Assembly: GCA_050730835.1 (NCBI GenBank)
Contig: JBOHNS010000038.1
Coordinates: forward strand, 1-12,902
Source: JBOHNS01 sp050730835
Lineage (GTDB): Bacteria; Patescibacteriota; Saccharimonadia; Saccharimonadales; UBA4665
DNA length: 12,902 nt
Direction of reading: 5' to 3'
Positions 6,374 through 12,902 of this stretch are shown here, in pieces (position 1 is the first letter of the stretch; each line of letters starts with the position of its first letter). The notes under the pieces were generated by a model. The model made no database searches. It saw nothing but the letters and a program-made list of their open reading frames with translations, and was not told the DNA's origin. The position numbers were made by a program, and so were the translations under genes.

Positions 6374-6691
6374 TTATTGCTGGCTCTCTTTGCCGTCCTT
6401 TTGGTTATCGGCAGTTTGCGGGCCTTGCTGGACATTGGGCCCCTGCTGGACGTTGCGATTATCTGCGTCCTTTTTCTCCGACTTGGCGGAGTCTTTCTCG
6501 TTGGTATCGGCTTTATTACCCGATTCGTGCTCGCCTTTGGGCTCGGCTTGTTGCTTAGTCTGCACGTGGGCCGGCGGTGTTGCCGGGGTTGCAGTTTTGC
6601 TTTGCGCCGAAACCATGTGTACTGCTGCACCGAAGCTGGCAAGGCCTGCTATTGCTAGGCCGCCACCCAACAGTAATTTATTCATTGCCAT
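6374..6691 (-). CDS. small secreted, disordered protein (unrecognised)
   Basis: I do not recognise this 105-residue protein. Residues 1-29 form a signal peptide: MAMNK, then LLLGGGLAIAGLASFGAAV, then a likely AXA-type cleavage site at about VSA-QSK. A hydrophobic anchor is the alternative. The rest has no hydrophobic core. It is rich in K, E, D, Q, N and P, and ends in a tandem hexapeptide NVQQGP-NVQQGP from an 18-bp DNA duplication. It should be an extended extracytoplasmic chain. The start at 6689-6691 is supported by AAAGGAG eight nt upstream, the best Shine-Dalgarno in the window, which suggests high translation. It is transcribed away from the two-component/ABC operon and shares its control region. 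It may be a truncated or degenerate relative of the small periplasmic proteins often found beside such systems, but no domain remains to show it. Confidence 0.75.
   Translation of the reverse strand: MAMNKLLLGGGLAIAGLASFGAAVHMVSAQSKTATPATPPAHVQTKQQAEPKGEHESGNKADTNEKDSAKSEKKDADNRNVQQGPNVQQGPQTADNQKDGKESQQ
6419..6454. repeat. 18-bp tandem duplication in the small secreted protein gene
   Basis: Units 6419-6436 and 6437-6454 agree at 14 of 18 positions and encode NVQQGP twice on the minus strand. The differences are mostly synonymous, so the duplication is old enough to have diverged while the peptide was kept. Confidence 0.7.
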
Positions 6692-6806
6692 AGGTTATTC
6701 TCCTTTACTTACTTTATATTGCGCCCCTAACCCAAAAGGTTTATAGGGACATTATCTATGATACAAAATAGCAAGTGGGAATATCGTGAGTGCCTTCAGC
6801 AATCTC

Positions 6807-6850
6807 TGGCATCCAATTCTCATGAATCTCTCATTATTCTACGGTACTAT
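6807..6850 (+). promoter_or_regulatory. promoter of the response-regulator operon with tandem 11-bp repeats
   Basis: The -10 box TACTAT (6845-6850, 5/6) ends 6 nt before the regulator's ATG (6857), again with no Shine-Dalgarno. The -35 position (6822-6827, ATGAAT) is poor. It is covered by direct repeats at an exact 11-bp period: TGGCAT-CCAAT (6807), TCTCAT-GAATC (6818) and TCTCAT-TATTC (6829). OmpR/PhoB-type regulators typically bind tandem half-sites of about 11 bp next to weak -35 boxes, so this is a good candidate autoregulatory site. Whether it also governs the divergent secreted protein gene is inference. Confidence 0.5.
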
Positions 6851-6856
6851 TAACAT

Positions 6857-7540
6857 ATGCAGCTGCTTATTGTAGAAGATGAGGCTAAAATTGCGAATTT
6901 GCTCAGGCGCGGTTTGAGGGAAGAAGGCTACGCTGTTGATCTGTCAAAGGATGGGGAAGACGCGCTCTTTAAGTTTGAAATAAATGATTACGACCTATTG
7001 ATTATGGATATACTATTGCCCAAGAAAGACGGCCTAGCAGTCTGCCGTGAGGTGCGAAATAAAAACACGGATATCCCTATTCTATTGCTAACTGCCCGCG
7101 GTACTGTCGCCGACAGAGTGACAGGGCTGCAAAGCGGCGCCGACGATTATCTGGTAAAGCCATTTTCTTTTGACGAGCTAATCGCCAGAGTCCAGGCACT
7201 GCTAAGGCGTAACCCCAAAGCCGAAGCGGTAGTGCTCGGGCTGGCTGATTTAAGTATCAACACTGCCACTCGTGAGGTGCGCCGGGGCGGCCACGCTATA
7301 TCACTAACCGCGCGGGAATACGGCCTGCTCGATTACTTGCTTCGCAACCAGGGCGTGGCGCTCTCCAAAACACAGATATTGGATCATGTCTGGGACTATA
7401 ATTACGATGGGCTGTCCAATATCCTTGAAACGTACATAAAATATCTTCGCAAAAAATTACAAGTTACACCTACTAGCCCGTCCCTAATTCACACCGTCCG
7501 CGGCTACGGTTATATGCTAAAAGAGACGAGAGATGTTTAG
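6857..7540 (+). CDS. OmpR/PhoB-type response regulator
   Basis: This 227-residue cytoplasmic regulator has an N-terminal receiver (1-117) and a C-terminal winged-helix DNA-binding domain (about 125-223). Receiver residues are complete: acidic pocket E7-D8, phosphoacceptor D51 (LIMDILLP), T79 and K101 (KPFSFDEL). The winged helix shows LTAREYGLLDYLL and the closing VRGYGYML motif of the family. Its TAG overlaps the ATG of the kinase gene by 8 nt, so the two should be translated together. As first gene of the operon it probably controls itself and the ABC genes behind it through the 11-bp repeats upstream. The ATG sits 6 nt after the -10 box and lacks a Shine-Dalgarno. Confidence 0.95.
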   Translation: MQLLIVEDEAKIANLLRRGLREEGYAVDLSKDGEDALFKFEINDYDLLIMDILLPKKDGLAVCREVRNKNTDIPILLLTARGTVADRVTGLQSGADDYLVKPFSFDELIARVQALLRRNPKAEAVVLGLADLSINTATREVRRGGHAISLTAREYGLLDYLLRNQGVALSKTQILDHVWDYNYDGLSNILETYIKYLRKKLQVTPTSPSLIHTVRGYGYMLKETRDV

Positions 7541-8555
7541 ATCGGCGAGGGTTCGGCTGACACTCCTCTATTGCGCTATCTTTTTTGCGATTTTTTGGGC
7601 GTTTAGTGGCGGCTTATACATCTGGATGAGCCAGTCCTTTGGCGAAGCGTACGTAAATCAAGTAACACAAACACAAATCGAGCAAGCTGGCAACCAGCTA
7701 GATAGCGGATCAGACGCTAGCACGGCTGAAACAGCTACCATTGCCGGTGACATAACGCTGCACCAGCTGAGAGAGGTGTTGCTCGTCCTCAACGCAACAT
7801 TGCTGCTACTGGTACCGTTGATGGCTTGGCTCTTGACCGGACGTTCGTTGCGACCAGTCCAACGCGCCTACCAACAACAAAGCGATTTTGTGTCGGACGC
7901 ATCGCACGAACTGCGTACGCCGCTGACAATTATGCAAGCAGAATTGGATTTAGCGTTAAAGAAGAAACGGAATAATCAGGAGTACAAGTCTGCGCTTGAC
8001 TCAACGCGCGCCGAAACCTTGCGACTGAAGCGGCTAGTGGATGACTTACTTATCCTGGCTCGGGGTGACGAAGCGGTAAAAAAACCAATTACCATGGAAC
8101 AAGTGGCGCTTAACAACACGCTTCTGGCCGCCGTAAAGCGTCTTCATCAGTACGCCAAACGGCGCGATGTTGTTATTGAACTGGAAGAAATGGCTGCCCC
8201 GATAATTGTCGCCGGCAGCCAGCAAATGTTAGAACGACTATTTGATAACATCTTGACCAATGCGGTGAAGTATTCACATCCTGGCGGCAAAGTTGCAGTG
8301 CGAACAGCAGTGAATAAAGACCAGGTGCGTGTCTATGTTATAGATCAAGGCCGAGGCATGAGCCCGGCAGCAGTCCGCCGGGCATTTGACCGCTTTTACC
8401 GTGAGGATGAGTCAAGAAGCGATGGCGGAACGGGTCTGGGTCTGTCCATTAGCAAGGCTATTGTCGATGAGCATCAAGGATCAATATCCATCGAATCCGA
8501 AGTAGGACACGGCACTACGGTGACGATTACGCTGGCCCTAGCCTTAAATGCTTAA
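7533..8555 (+). CDS. sensor histidine kinase, short external loop, no full HAMP
   Basis: This 340-residue membrane kinase is the partner of the preceding regulator. Transmembrane helices at about 9-31 and 82-103 bracket an external loop of only about 50 residues, rich in Q, S and T with no known sensor domain. A short LRPVQRAY linker stands where a HAMP domain would be. HisKA then carries the phosphorylated H125 (SDASHELRTPL). The ATPase domain shows the N box (N243), G1 (DQGRGM, 271-276), F box (FDRFYRED) and G2 (GGTGLGLS, 298-305). All catalytic residues are present. With such a small loop it may sense the membrane or the neighbouring ABC complex rather than a soluble ligand; this is inference from architecture. 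GAGACGAGAG lies just before the ATG. Confidence 0.94.
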   Translation: MFRSARVRLTLLYCAIFFAIFWAFSGGLYIWMSQSFGEAYVNQVTQTQIEQAGNQLDSGSDASTAETATIAGDITLHQLREVLLVLNATLLLLVPLMAWLLTGRSLRPVQRAYQQQSDFVSDASHELRTPLTIMQAELDLALKKKRNNQEYKSALDSTRAETLRLKRLVDDLLILARGDEAVKKPITMEQVALNNTLLAAVKRLHQYAKRRDVVIELEEMAAPIIVAGSQQMLERLFDNILTNAVKYSHPGGKVAVRTAVNKDQVRVYVIDQGRGMSPAAVRRAFDRFYREDESRSDGGTGLGLSISKAIVDEHQGSISIESEVGHGTTVTITLALALNA

Positions 8556-8605
8556 ACAGCCTGATTCTCACGATATTCCCACAATCGCTCCTGTACAGTG
8601 AGATT

Positions 8606-9334
8606 ATGTCAGACATAGCGATTGAAACCCGCCAACTTACCAAAACGTACCAAAACAAAACTGCGCTAGCCAGCTTAAACCTAACTGTGGCACGCGGCGA
8701 AATATTTGGCCTACTCGGCCATAACGGCGCCGGTAAAACGACCACGGTTAGTTTACTAACCACACTACTCGAGCCAAGCAGTGGCCACGCCAGCGTATGG
8801 GGACATGACGTTACCAAGCAAAGTATGAATGTCCAGAGATCAATCGGCTACTTACCGGAAAATGTCCAGCTGTATGACGATTTGTCGCTGAATGAAAACC
8901 TGGCGTTTTTTGGCACACTATCCGGCCTTCGTAGCCCGAAAACACGCATTAGAGAAACTTTGGAGCTACTCGAATTCACAGGACACGATGATGAAAAGCT
9001 GGCCTCGTTCAGCAAAGGCATGCGCCAGCGCGCCGGCATCGCCCAGGCTATTCTGCATCAGCCAAAAGTGCTGTTTTTGGACGAGCCGACATCAGGCCTC
9101 GATCCGCAAGGCGTAAAAAAATTGCGGGATCTGATTTTGAAACTCAACAAAGAGCTCGGCATTACTATTTTTATGAATACCCACTTGCTCTCTGAAGTCA
9201 CCCAGACGTGTACTAGTATTGGCATCCTGCGCGCCGGTCAGCTTGTCTATCAAGATACGCTCAAAAACACGCTGGCGGCCTTTCCGAAAGAGTCGTCGCT
9301 CGAGAATATCTACTTCCAGATCGAGAAGGTCTAA
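8606..9334 (+). CDS. ABC transporter ATP-binding protein, NosF/CcmA-like
   Basis: A 242-residue ATPase with Walker A GHNGAGKTT (38-46), signature SFSKGMRQR (134-142), Walker B VLFLDE (155-160), D-loop SGLDP and switch H193. The Q-loop region reads GYLPENVQLYDDL, and the PENV text with SKGMRQR is typical of the NosF branch of ABC-2 ATPases rather than of importers. It should power the two NosY-like permeases encoded next. NosF in denitrifiers helps to mature nitrous oxide reductase, but no nos catalytic gene is here and the branch is functionally broad. It begins 50 nt after the kinase stop. TACAGT six nt before the ATG could be a weak internal -10; no Shine-Dalgarno is clear. Confidence 0.94.
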   Translation: MSDIAIETRQLTKTYQNKTALASLNLTVARGEIFGLLGHNGAGKTTTVSLLTTLLEPSSGHASVWGHDVTKQSMNVQRSIGYLPENVQLYDDLSLNENLAFFGTLSGLRSPKTRIRETLELLEFTGHDDEKLASFSKGMRQRAGIAQAILHQPKVLFLDEPTSGLDPQGVKKLRDLILKLNKELGITIFMNTHLLSEVTQTCTSIGILRAGQLVYQDTLKNTLAAFPKESSLENIYFQIEKV

Positions 9335-9337
9335 AGT

Positions 9338-10246
9338 GTGAGAAATACGTACAGGGCAACGATTGTCCAGGAACTGCATATGGCGAGATATGAGCGGCTG
9401 CCGCAGTTGCTTCTGATAATTTTTATCGTAATGGTCGCCGCAGCTAGCTTCATCGGATGGTTGACGCACGCCACCGTTACTAGCGTCTACAACGAAGCGC
9501 TGCGCGAGGGAGCTACCACCCAACCGAACCCGTTTTTGCACGCGCCGCCGTTGAATTCTGTTAAGAACATTGTGATTTACATTGCCCTGATCGGTGCACT
9601 GCTAGCGATCATTCTCGGCGTGCAATCGGCGCTACGCGACCGCAAGGCCAAGGTGCTCAATATGGTGTTTTCACGTCCGGTCTCCAGGCGGCATTATCTT
9701 TTTGCTAAGCTTCTTGGCATCAGTATTTGGCTCGCGGTTATCCTGGCGGTCTCGGCAGTTTTTACCTGGATAAGCCTGTGGGTTATCCAGGGGCAGCCAC
9801 TATCGGCGAGTTTAACTGGCCATTTGGTAGTGTTTTTTATTATTAGCTGGCTTTTTCTTGTGCCGTTTATTTCGATGGGTCTGATGAGTGGTTTTATAGC
9901 GCGGCGCGAAACTACCGCCTTACTGACGCCAGTCTTGCTATGGGCACTGCTAAGCTTTGTTATTCCGCAACTCGGTACGGCCGCGGAACCGATTTCGTTC
10001 TTAAATCCAGTGCCCGCCCAGGTCGCTTCCAAGGGTAAGTTTTTCCGGTCCAGTCGCCAGGTATTGCAGCCAGTTTCCTACATCAACCATTACAAACAAA
10101 TAAGCGCCTCGACACTGGGCTACAATAATAGCGGCGAAAGCTGGAAGTCGCCCTCGTTCGAAGCGGCTATCCTTGCAGCCGGCAGCCTGGCAGTATTGGT
10201 CAGCCTGACGCCGCGGGCCATCCGGAAGGATGAGTTATATGAATAA
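9338..10246 (+). CDS. ABC-2 permease 1, NosY-like
   Basis: A 302-residue integral membrane protein with about six helices: 22-42, 77-97, 125-150, 161-185, 193-213 and 275-292. A polar segment of about 60 residues lies between the last two, probably outside. The cytoplasmic loop DRKAKVLNMVFSRPVSRRHYL (starting at D101) is the coupling-type motif of NosY/ABC-2 permeases. It differs clearly in sequence from permease 2, so the transporter is likely a heterodimer. The start is GTG 9338-9340, 3 nt after the ATPase stop. AGAAGG (9324-9329) gives an 8-nt spacing that supports this start over the later ATG at 9380. Confidence 0.88.
   Translation: MRNTYRATIVQELHMARYERLPQLLLIIFIVMVAAASFIGWLTHATVTSVYNEALREGATTQPNPFLHAPPLNSVKNIVIYIALIGALLAIILGVQSALRDRKAKVLNMVFSRPVSRRHYLFAKLLGISIWLAVILAVSAVFTWISLWVIQGQPLSASLTGHLVVFFIISWLFLVPFISMGLMSGFIARRETTALLTPVLLWALLSFVIPQLGTAAEPISFLNPVPAQVASKGKFFRSSRQVLQPVSYINHYKQISASTLGYNNSGESWKSPSFEAAILAAGSLAVLVSLTPRAIRKDELYE
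10224..10229 (+). promoter_or_regulatory. Shine-Dalgarno that decides the permease 2 start
   Basis: GGAAGG is 9 nt before the ATG at 10239 but touches the in-frame ATG at 10230 with no spacing. It therefore supports the downstream start, which also overlaps the permease 1 stop in the string ATGAATAA. Confidence 0.7.
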
Positions 10247-11204
10247 CGCTGCGACGATTTGCCGCAAGGAGCTGCGCGACATTGTGCGTAACAAACTATT
10301 TGTCGCGCTGTTTGCTGCGCTTGGCTTTGTGATTATTCTGTCAATTGTCATCGGGGCGATCGATTTTCATAGCAAGCTCATCGACTATCAGCATTATTTG
10401 CAGGCGCTAAAAGCGACGAGTAGCGCCGCATTGCCGCAAACGCCGCAATTATTTCCGCTCCAGCTTTTGATTGGCGGCCTGGAATATCTGGAGATTGTCG
10501 GCGCTTTGCTGGCGATTATCGTCGGTTATGGCATGGTAGCCAAAGAAAAAACCCGCGGCACGCTCGGGCTGTTGTTCAGTCGCCCACTCAAGCCATTCGA
10601 TATTGCTGTAGGTAAAATCGGCGCATTGTTGGCGGTTTGGCTGGCGTTCAGTGTCTTTCTAGGAGTTGCTATCGTCATCGTGCTGCTAATCGTTGGCGGC
10701 GCATCGCTTAGCGGCACCGATATCGGCCGACTAGCCATTTGTTTGGCGCTGATATGGATATATTTGACATTCTGGAGCACGCTAGCAGTCGGATTCGCCA
10801 GTCGGACCAAGCAACTCAGTGCTGCGCTAATACTCAGCCTCTGCATCTGGCTGGTAATCGTACTGATATTGCCACAGATTGGCGACACTATGGACCCCGA
10901 TAATCAAGTGCCTGGCGGTTTGTTCAACACACTACACGTCTCTACAGCTCAGCAAAACTCGGTAATGAGCCACTTTACTGCCTACGAATCAAGCCGTAAT
11001 TATATTGAGTCAGCTTCTGTCGAAAAGCATTTTGAACGCGCCACCTTCGGCTTTACTGGCGTGAAGCCGGAATATAACCAAAAATCGATCGCCTACGTCT
11101 TTAATCACCTTTGGGTCAATGTATTGACTGTATTTTTAGCAGCGCTCGCCGGCATCGGCTGGGCGCTCACGCAGTGCCGTAAGCGATATTTAATAAGAAA
11201 GTAA
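10239..11204 (+). CDS. ABC-2 permease 2, NosY-like
   Basis: A 321-residue integral membrane protein with about six helices (roughly 20-41, 84-102, 128-152, 163-187, 194-213 and near 288-308). A soluble stretch of about 70 residues lies between helices 5 and 6. The loop KEKTRGTLGLLFSRPLKPFD, starting at K102, is equivalent to the permease 1 motif. The N-terminal text CRKELRDIVRNKLF is typical of NosY-family permeases. An ATG at 10230 is in frame, but the Shine-Dalgarno position selects 10239. The gene overlaps permease 1 by 8 nt, so translation is probably coupled. Together with the ATPase it would form an exporter or membrane-remodelling machine; the substrate cannot be read from sequence. 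Confidence 0.88.
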   Translation: MNNAATICRKELRDIVRNKLFVALFAALGFVIILSIVIGAIDFHSKLIDYQHYLQALKATSSAALPQTPQLFPLQLLIGGLEYLEIVGALLAIIVGYGMVAKEKTRGTLGLLFSRPLKPFDIAVGKIGALLAVWLAFSVFLGVAIVIVLLIVGGASLSGTDIGRLAICLALIWIYLTFWSTLAVGFASRTKQLSAALILSLCIWLVIVLILPQIGDTMDPDNQVPGGLFNTLHVSTAQQNSVMSHFTAYESSRNYIESASVEKHFERATFGFTGVKPEYNQKSIAYVFNHLWVNVLTVFLAALAGIGWALTQCRKRYLIRK

Positions 11205-11205
11205 C

Positions 11206-11211
11206 AAGGAG
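11206..11211 (+). promoter_or_regulatory. Shine-Dalgarno that decides the start of the Ig-like protein gene
   Basis: AAGGAG lies 6 nt before the ATG at 11218 and directly abuts the in-frame ATG at 11212. The later start gives MKKSTLIG, a normal charged N-terminus before a membrane helix. Confidence 0.75.
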
Positions 11212-11217
11212 ATGTCT

Positions 11218-11802
11218 ATGAAAAAATCAACTTTAATCGGAATTGCCGTAGCTGCAATTATTGTAATAGGCTTGGTAGTGGCTATTGCATTGACGGGCCA
11301 TAACTCCCAGCCGAATTCCGTCGCTAATAAGCCGAAGCCTAATAATACGCACTCCTCGCAGGTGCTGCCCGTCAAATCCAATCCCATCAAAAATACATCC
11401 ACCACACCAGGTTTAAGCGTGACTAACGCGATGGTAGAAAACAACGTCAATCCGGCAAACAACAAACCGATTCCCGATCGACTGCAATTCTCGATCAAAA
11501 ACTCCAGCCAACAGATCATGAGCAACCTGGAGGTCTACTACAAAATGACAGATGCCAAAACCCACCAAAGCGAAGGCTATTTCCAAAAATTGAAGGGCTT
11601 GACGATTGCCCCAGGCCAAACCAAGACAGTGTTCTTCGACAACGGCTCAGGTGCAGGTCATTACCCGGCAAACAAATACAGCATTTACCGCACATCATCC
11701 AACGCCGTTAATTTTTCAATCGAAGTCAGCGCACCGGTCTTTCAACCCGCCATGGCTCACGCCCGCAAAGGCCCCGGCACCGGCGAGTCCCTGACCGGCT
11801 GA
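11218..11802 (+). CDS. membrane-anchored extracytoplasmic protein with an Ig-like (FxLYD-type) domain
   Basis: The 194-residue product has one N-terminal helix (about 6-27) after MKK, which acts as anchor or uncleaved signal. A polar linker rich in N, P, S, K and T (28-65) follows, then a beta-rich domain at about 66-172. The domain text (LQFSIKNSS, NLEVYYKMTDAKT, then LTIAPGQTKTVFF) has the strand pattern and pre-strand PGQ turn of FxLYD/DUF3426-like immunoglobulin folds. The family call is tentative. A basic-glycine tail ends the protein. It closes the operon, 13 nt after permease 2 and with a strong Shine-Dalgarno, so it probably serves the ABC complex outside the membrane, as a substrate-handling or sensing subunit. 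There is no lipobox. Confidence 0.8.
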   Translation: MKKSTLIGIAVAAIIVIGLVVAIALTGHNSQPNSVANKPKPNNTHSSQVLPVKSNPIKNTSTTPGLSVTNAMVENNVNPANNKPIPDRLQFSIKNSSQQIMSNLEVYYKMTDAKTHQSEGYFQKLKGLTIAPGQTKTVFFDNGSGAGHYPANKYSIYRTSSNAVNFSIEVSAPVFQPAMAHARKGPGTGESLTG

Positions 11803-11841
11803 TTCAAAGATTTGAACTAAACTCTAGCTAGCTTGGGGAAA

Positions 11842-12363
11842 TTACGCTTTTTGCAATATTCTTTCGAGCGTATTGAGATTGCGGGTGGTGGAGAAAATTT
11901 TTGTGGCGGTTTTGGCGGATTGTTTGGCAAAGTCGCTATCCAATGTATGGCCTTTTAGGACTCGCCAGTAGATGACGTGGTCGCCAGTTTGGATTGATTC
12001 TAGCTTATCCTCCAGTTTGACGGCGGCTAGCGCGGCTGCGTCAGGGGTTTCGTCTTTGAAAATAACGTAGCGGTGATATTCCGCGCTGGCATCCTTAAAT
12101 GGATAATTTGCAACAATTTCCGATAACTTTTCGACACTTAAAACACAAACTTGCGCCTGGTAACTGAACGAGCTTGTCAGACTTTTTTCAATAATCAGTT
12201 TTAACTTTTCGGGTTTATCATTACTTTCAATGATGACATTGCCGGTTGCTAGAACGGTTTGTACATTTTCGAATCCGACTTTTTCGAAGCAGCTTTTAAG
12301 CTCAGGGGATTTAATCGTTCGGCCACCAACATTTACGCCGCGCAGTAAAATTATATATTTCAC
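11842..12363 (-). CDS. DUF1697 family protein
   Basis: A 173-residue soluble protein of the DUF1697 family, whose biochemical role is unknown. The hallmark N-terminus is present: KYIILLRGVNVGGRTIKSPELK, then VQTVLATGNVIIES. The C-terminal TTRNLNTLERIL motif is also typical. The full length agrees with the family. The open frame extends upstream to 12438, but the family start is the GTG at 12361-12363. That GTG overlaps the TGA stop of the trhO-like gene as GTGA (12360-12363), so the extra upstream codons belong to the other gene's frame and the two genes are translationally coupled. No Shine-Dalgarno is evident, which fits reinitiation. Confidence 0.9.
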   Translation of the reverse strand: MKYIILLRGVNVGGRTIKSPELKSCFEKVGFENVQTVLATGNVIIESNDKPEKLKLIIEKSLTSSFSYQAQVCVLSVEKLSEIVANYPFKDASAEYHRYVIFKDETPDAAALAAVKLEDKLESIQTGDHVIYWRVLKGHTLDSDFAKQSAKTATKIFSTTRNLNTLERILQKA

Positions 12364-12902
12364 GCTAGCTTGCCAGCATTTTGCAAACAAGCCGTCGAAT
12401 GATATAGCCGCTCTCGATTTTGCTTGCAGGCTTCGCAAATTAAGACCAAATCGTTGCAGGATTTATCGGCGCAGTTTTCATAGTTGCTAGTTTTTGATTG
12501 GCAATGAATACACTCGCCGATGACTTTGGCGTGATCGCTAAAGTTGACCGAAATTCTATCGTCAAATACGCGTAAACTTCCCTGCCAAAGTCCGGCGTCG
12601 CCGTATTTTTCGCCGTATTTTTGGATGCCGCCGTCTATTTGATAAACTTCTTTGAAACCGCGGTTTTTCATTAGGCTGCTTAAAATTTCGCAGCGGATTC
12701 CGCCGGTGCAATAAGTTACTACTGGCTTATCTTTTAGTTCGTCGTATTTGCCGCTTTCTATTTCTGGAATAAAATCTTTGGCGGTGCGCACGTTTGGCGT
12801 AACGGCATCTTTGAACTTGCCGACCGCCGCTTCGTAGGCGCTTCGGCCATCGAAAAATACTACGTCGCCGCGTTCTTTTACTAGCTTATTGACTTCGTCT
12901 GG
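12360..12902 (-). CDS. trhO: tRNA U34 hydroxylase TrhO (YceA-type rhodanese), 5' end outside window
   Basis: The last 180 residues are visible and the frame runs off the window edge. TrhO makes 5-hydroxyuridine at tRNA position 34 using oxygen. The rhodanese domain shows VVFFDGRSAYEAAVGKF and the catalytic loop YCTGGIRCE, with C65 counted from the visible edge. The C-terminal cysteine cluster (GECIHCQSKT, NCADKSCNDL, ICEACKQN, STAC) is the family's metal-binding-like tail. A GTG at 12789-12791 is in frame, but upstream residues match the family, so it is not the start. About 100 N-terminal residues are missing outside the window. Its TGA overlaps the GTG start of the DUF1697 gene. Confidence 0.92.
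   Translation of the reverse strand, partial: PDEVNKLVKERGDVVFFDGRSAYEAAVGKFKDAVTPNVRTAKDFIPEIESGKYDELKDKPVVTYCTGGIRCEILSSLMKNRGFKEVYQIDGGIQKYGEKYGDAGLWQGSLRVFDDRISVNFSDHAKVIGECIHCQSKTSNYENCADKSCNDLVLICEACKQNRERLYHSTACLQNAGKLA

Noticed and set aside
6377..6746. Hydrophobic plus-strand frames opposite the small secreted protein gene
   Set aside because: They are antisense to a gene with a signal peptide, a strong Shine-Dalgarno and a terminator. Their hydrophobicity is the complement of polar K/E/Q codons.
8606..11204. Denitrification (nosDFY) system
   Set aside because: The ATPase and permeases are NosF/NosY-like in sequence, but nosD, nosZ, nosL and copper-binding motifs are absent, so the pathway name is not justified.
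11803..11841. Terminator in the convergent gap (TTCAAA-GA-TTTGAA and AGCTAGCT palindromes)
   Set aside because: The loop of the first is too tight, neither is followed by a T-tract, and the stems are short.
12364..12438. Longer DUF1697 start at 12438
   Set aside because: The added residues lie inside the trhO-like gene in another frame, and the family motif begins at the GTG at 12361-12363.
1..12902. Alternative genetic code with UGA read as glycine
   Set aside because: Several complete genes end at TGA exactly where their families end, and no conserved glycine position is encoded by TGA.
1..12902. CRISPR array, insertion sequence or toxin-antitoxin pair
   Set aside because: No regularly spaced repeats, transposase-like frames or small paired genes were found on either strand.

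Overview
The window looks like a chromosomal segment from a small-genome bacterium of the Candidate Phyla Radiation (Patescibacteria), most likely Saccharibacteria (TM7)-like. This is inferred from protein style and gene company, not from a marker gene. Short intergenic gaps, a minimal SecG, a short cysteine-free UvrC and an orphan membrane-anchored peptide-binding protein all fit. TGA serves as a normal stop codon (for example at the ends of the trhO-like gene and the Ig-like protein gene), which argues against the Gracilibacteria/SR1 recoded lineages. No phage, IS, CRISPR or integron signature was seen, and no gap exceeds 300 bases.

Layout. (1) 1-4044, minus strand: Xaa-Pro aminopeptidase, a PF04020-type four-helix membrane protein, SecG, a 124-nt imperfect palindromic element, an oligopeptide-binding-like protein with an uncleaved N-terminal anchor, then tRNA-Leu(CAG) with its CCA encoded. 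Much of this set touches peptides and the membrane. (2) 4132-4653, plus strand: a single DUF1772-like membrane protein. (3) 4723-6240, minus strand: uvrC. (4) 6314-6691, minus strand: a small secreted, disordered protein with a strong Shine-Dalgarno and a 17-bp-stem terminator. (5) 6807-11802, plus strand: a compact operon of OmpR-type response regulator, histidine kinase, NosF-like ABC ATPase, two different NosY-like permeases and a membrane-anchored Ig-like protein. Tandem 11-bp repeats stand just upstream of its first gene. (6) 11842-12902, minus strand: a trhO-like rhodanese gene (5' end outside the window) whose stop overlaps the GTG start of a DUF1697 gene.

How it works together. The most coherent unit is region 5. 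The kinase probably senses an envelope condition through a short external loop and the regulator probably controls its own operon. The product is an ABC-2 exporter or membrane-remodelling complex with a dedicated extracytoplasmic partner. The divergent secreted protein shares the control region and may belong to the same regulon.

Two window-wide signals deserve attention. Genes that head transcription units tend to have a -10 box only 6-7 nt before their ATG and no Shine-Dalgarno, which suggests leaderless mRNAs. Genes inside the operon carry clear Shine-Dalgarno sequences, which also decide two of their starts. UvrC has no cysteine at all and so cannot hold the iron-sulfur cluster reported for its relatives.
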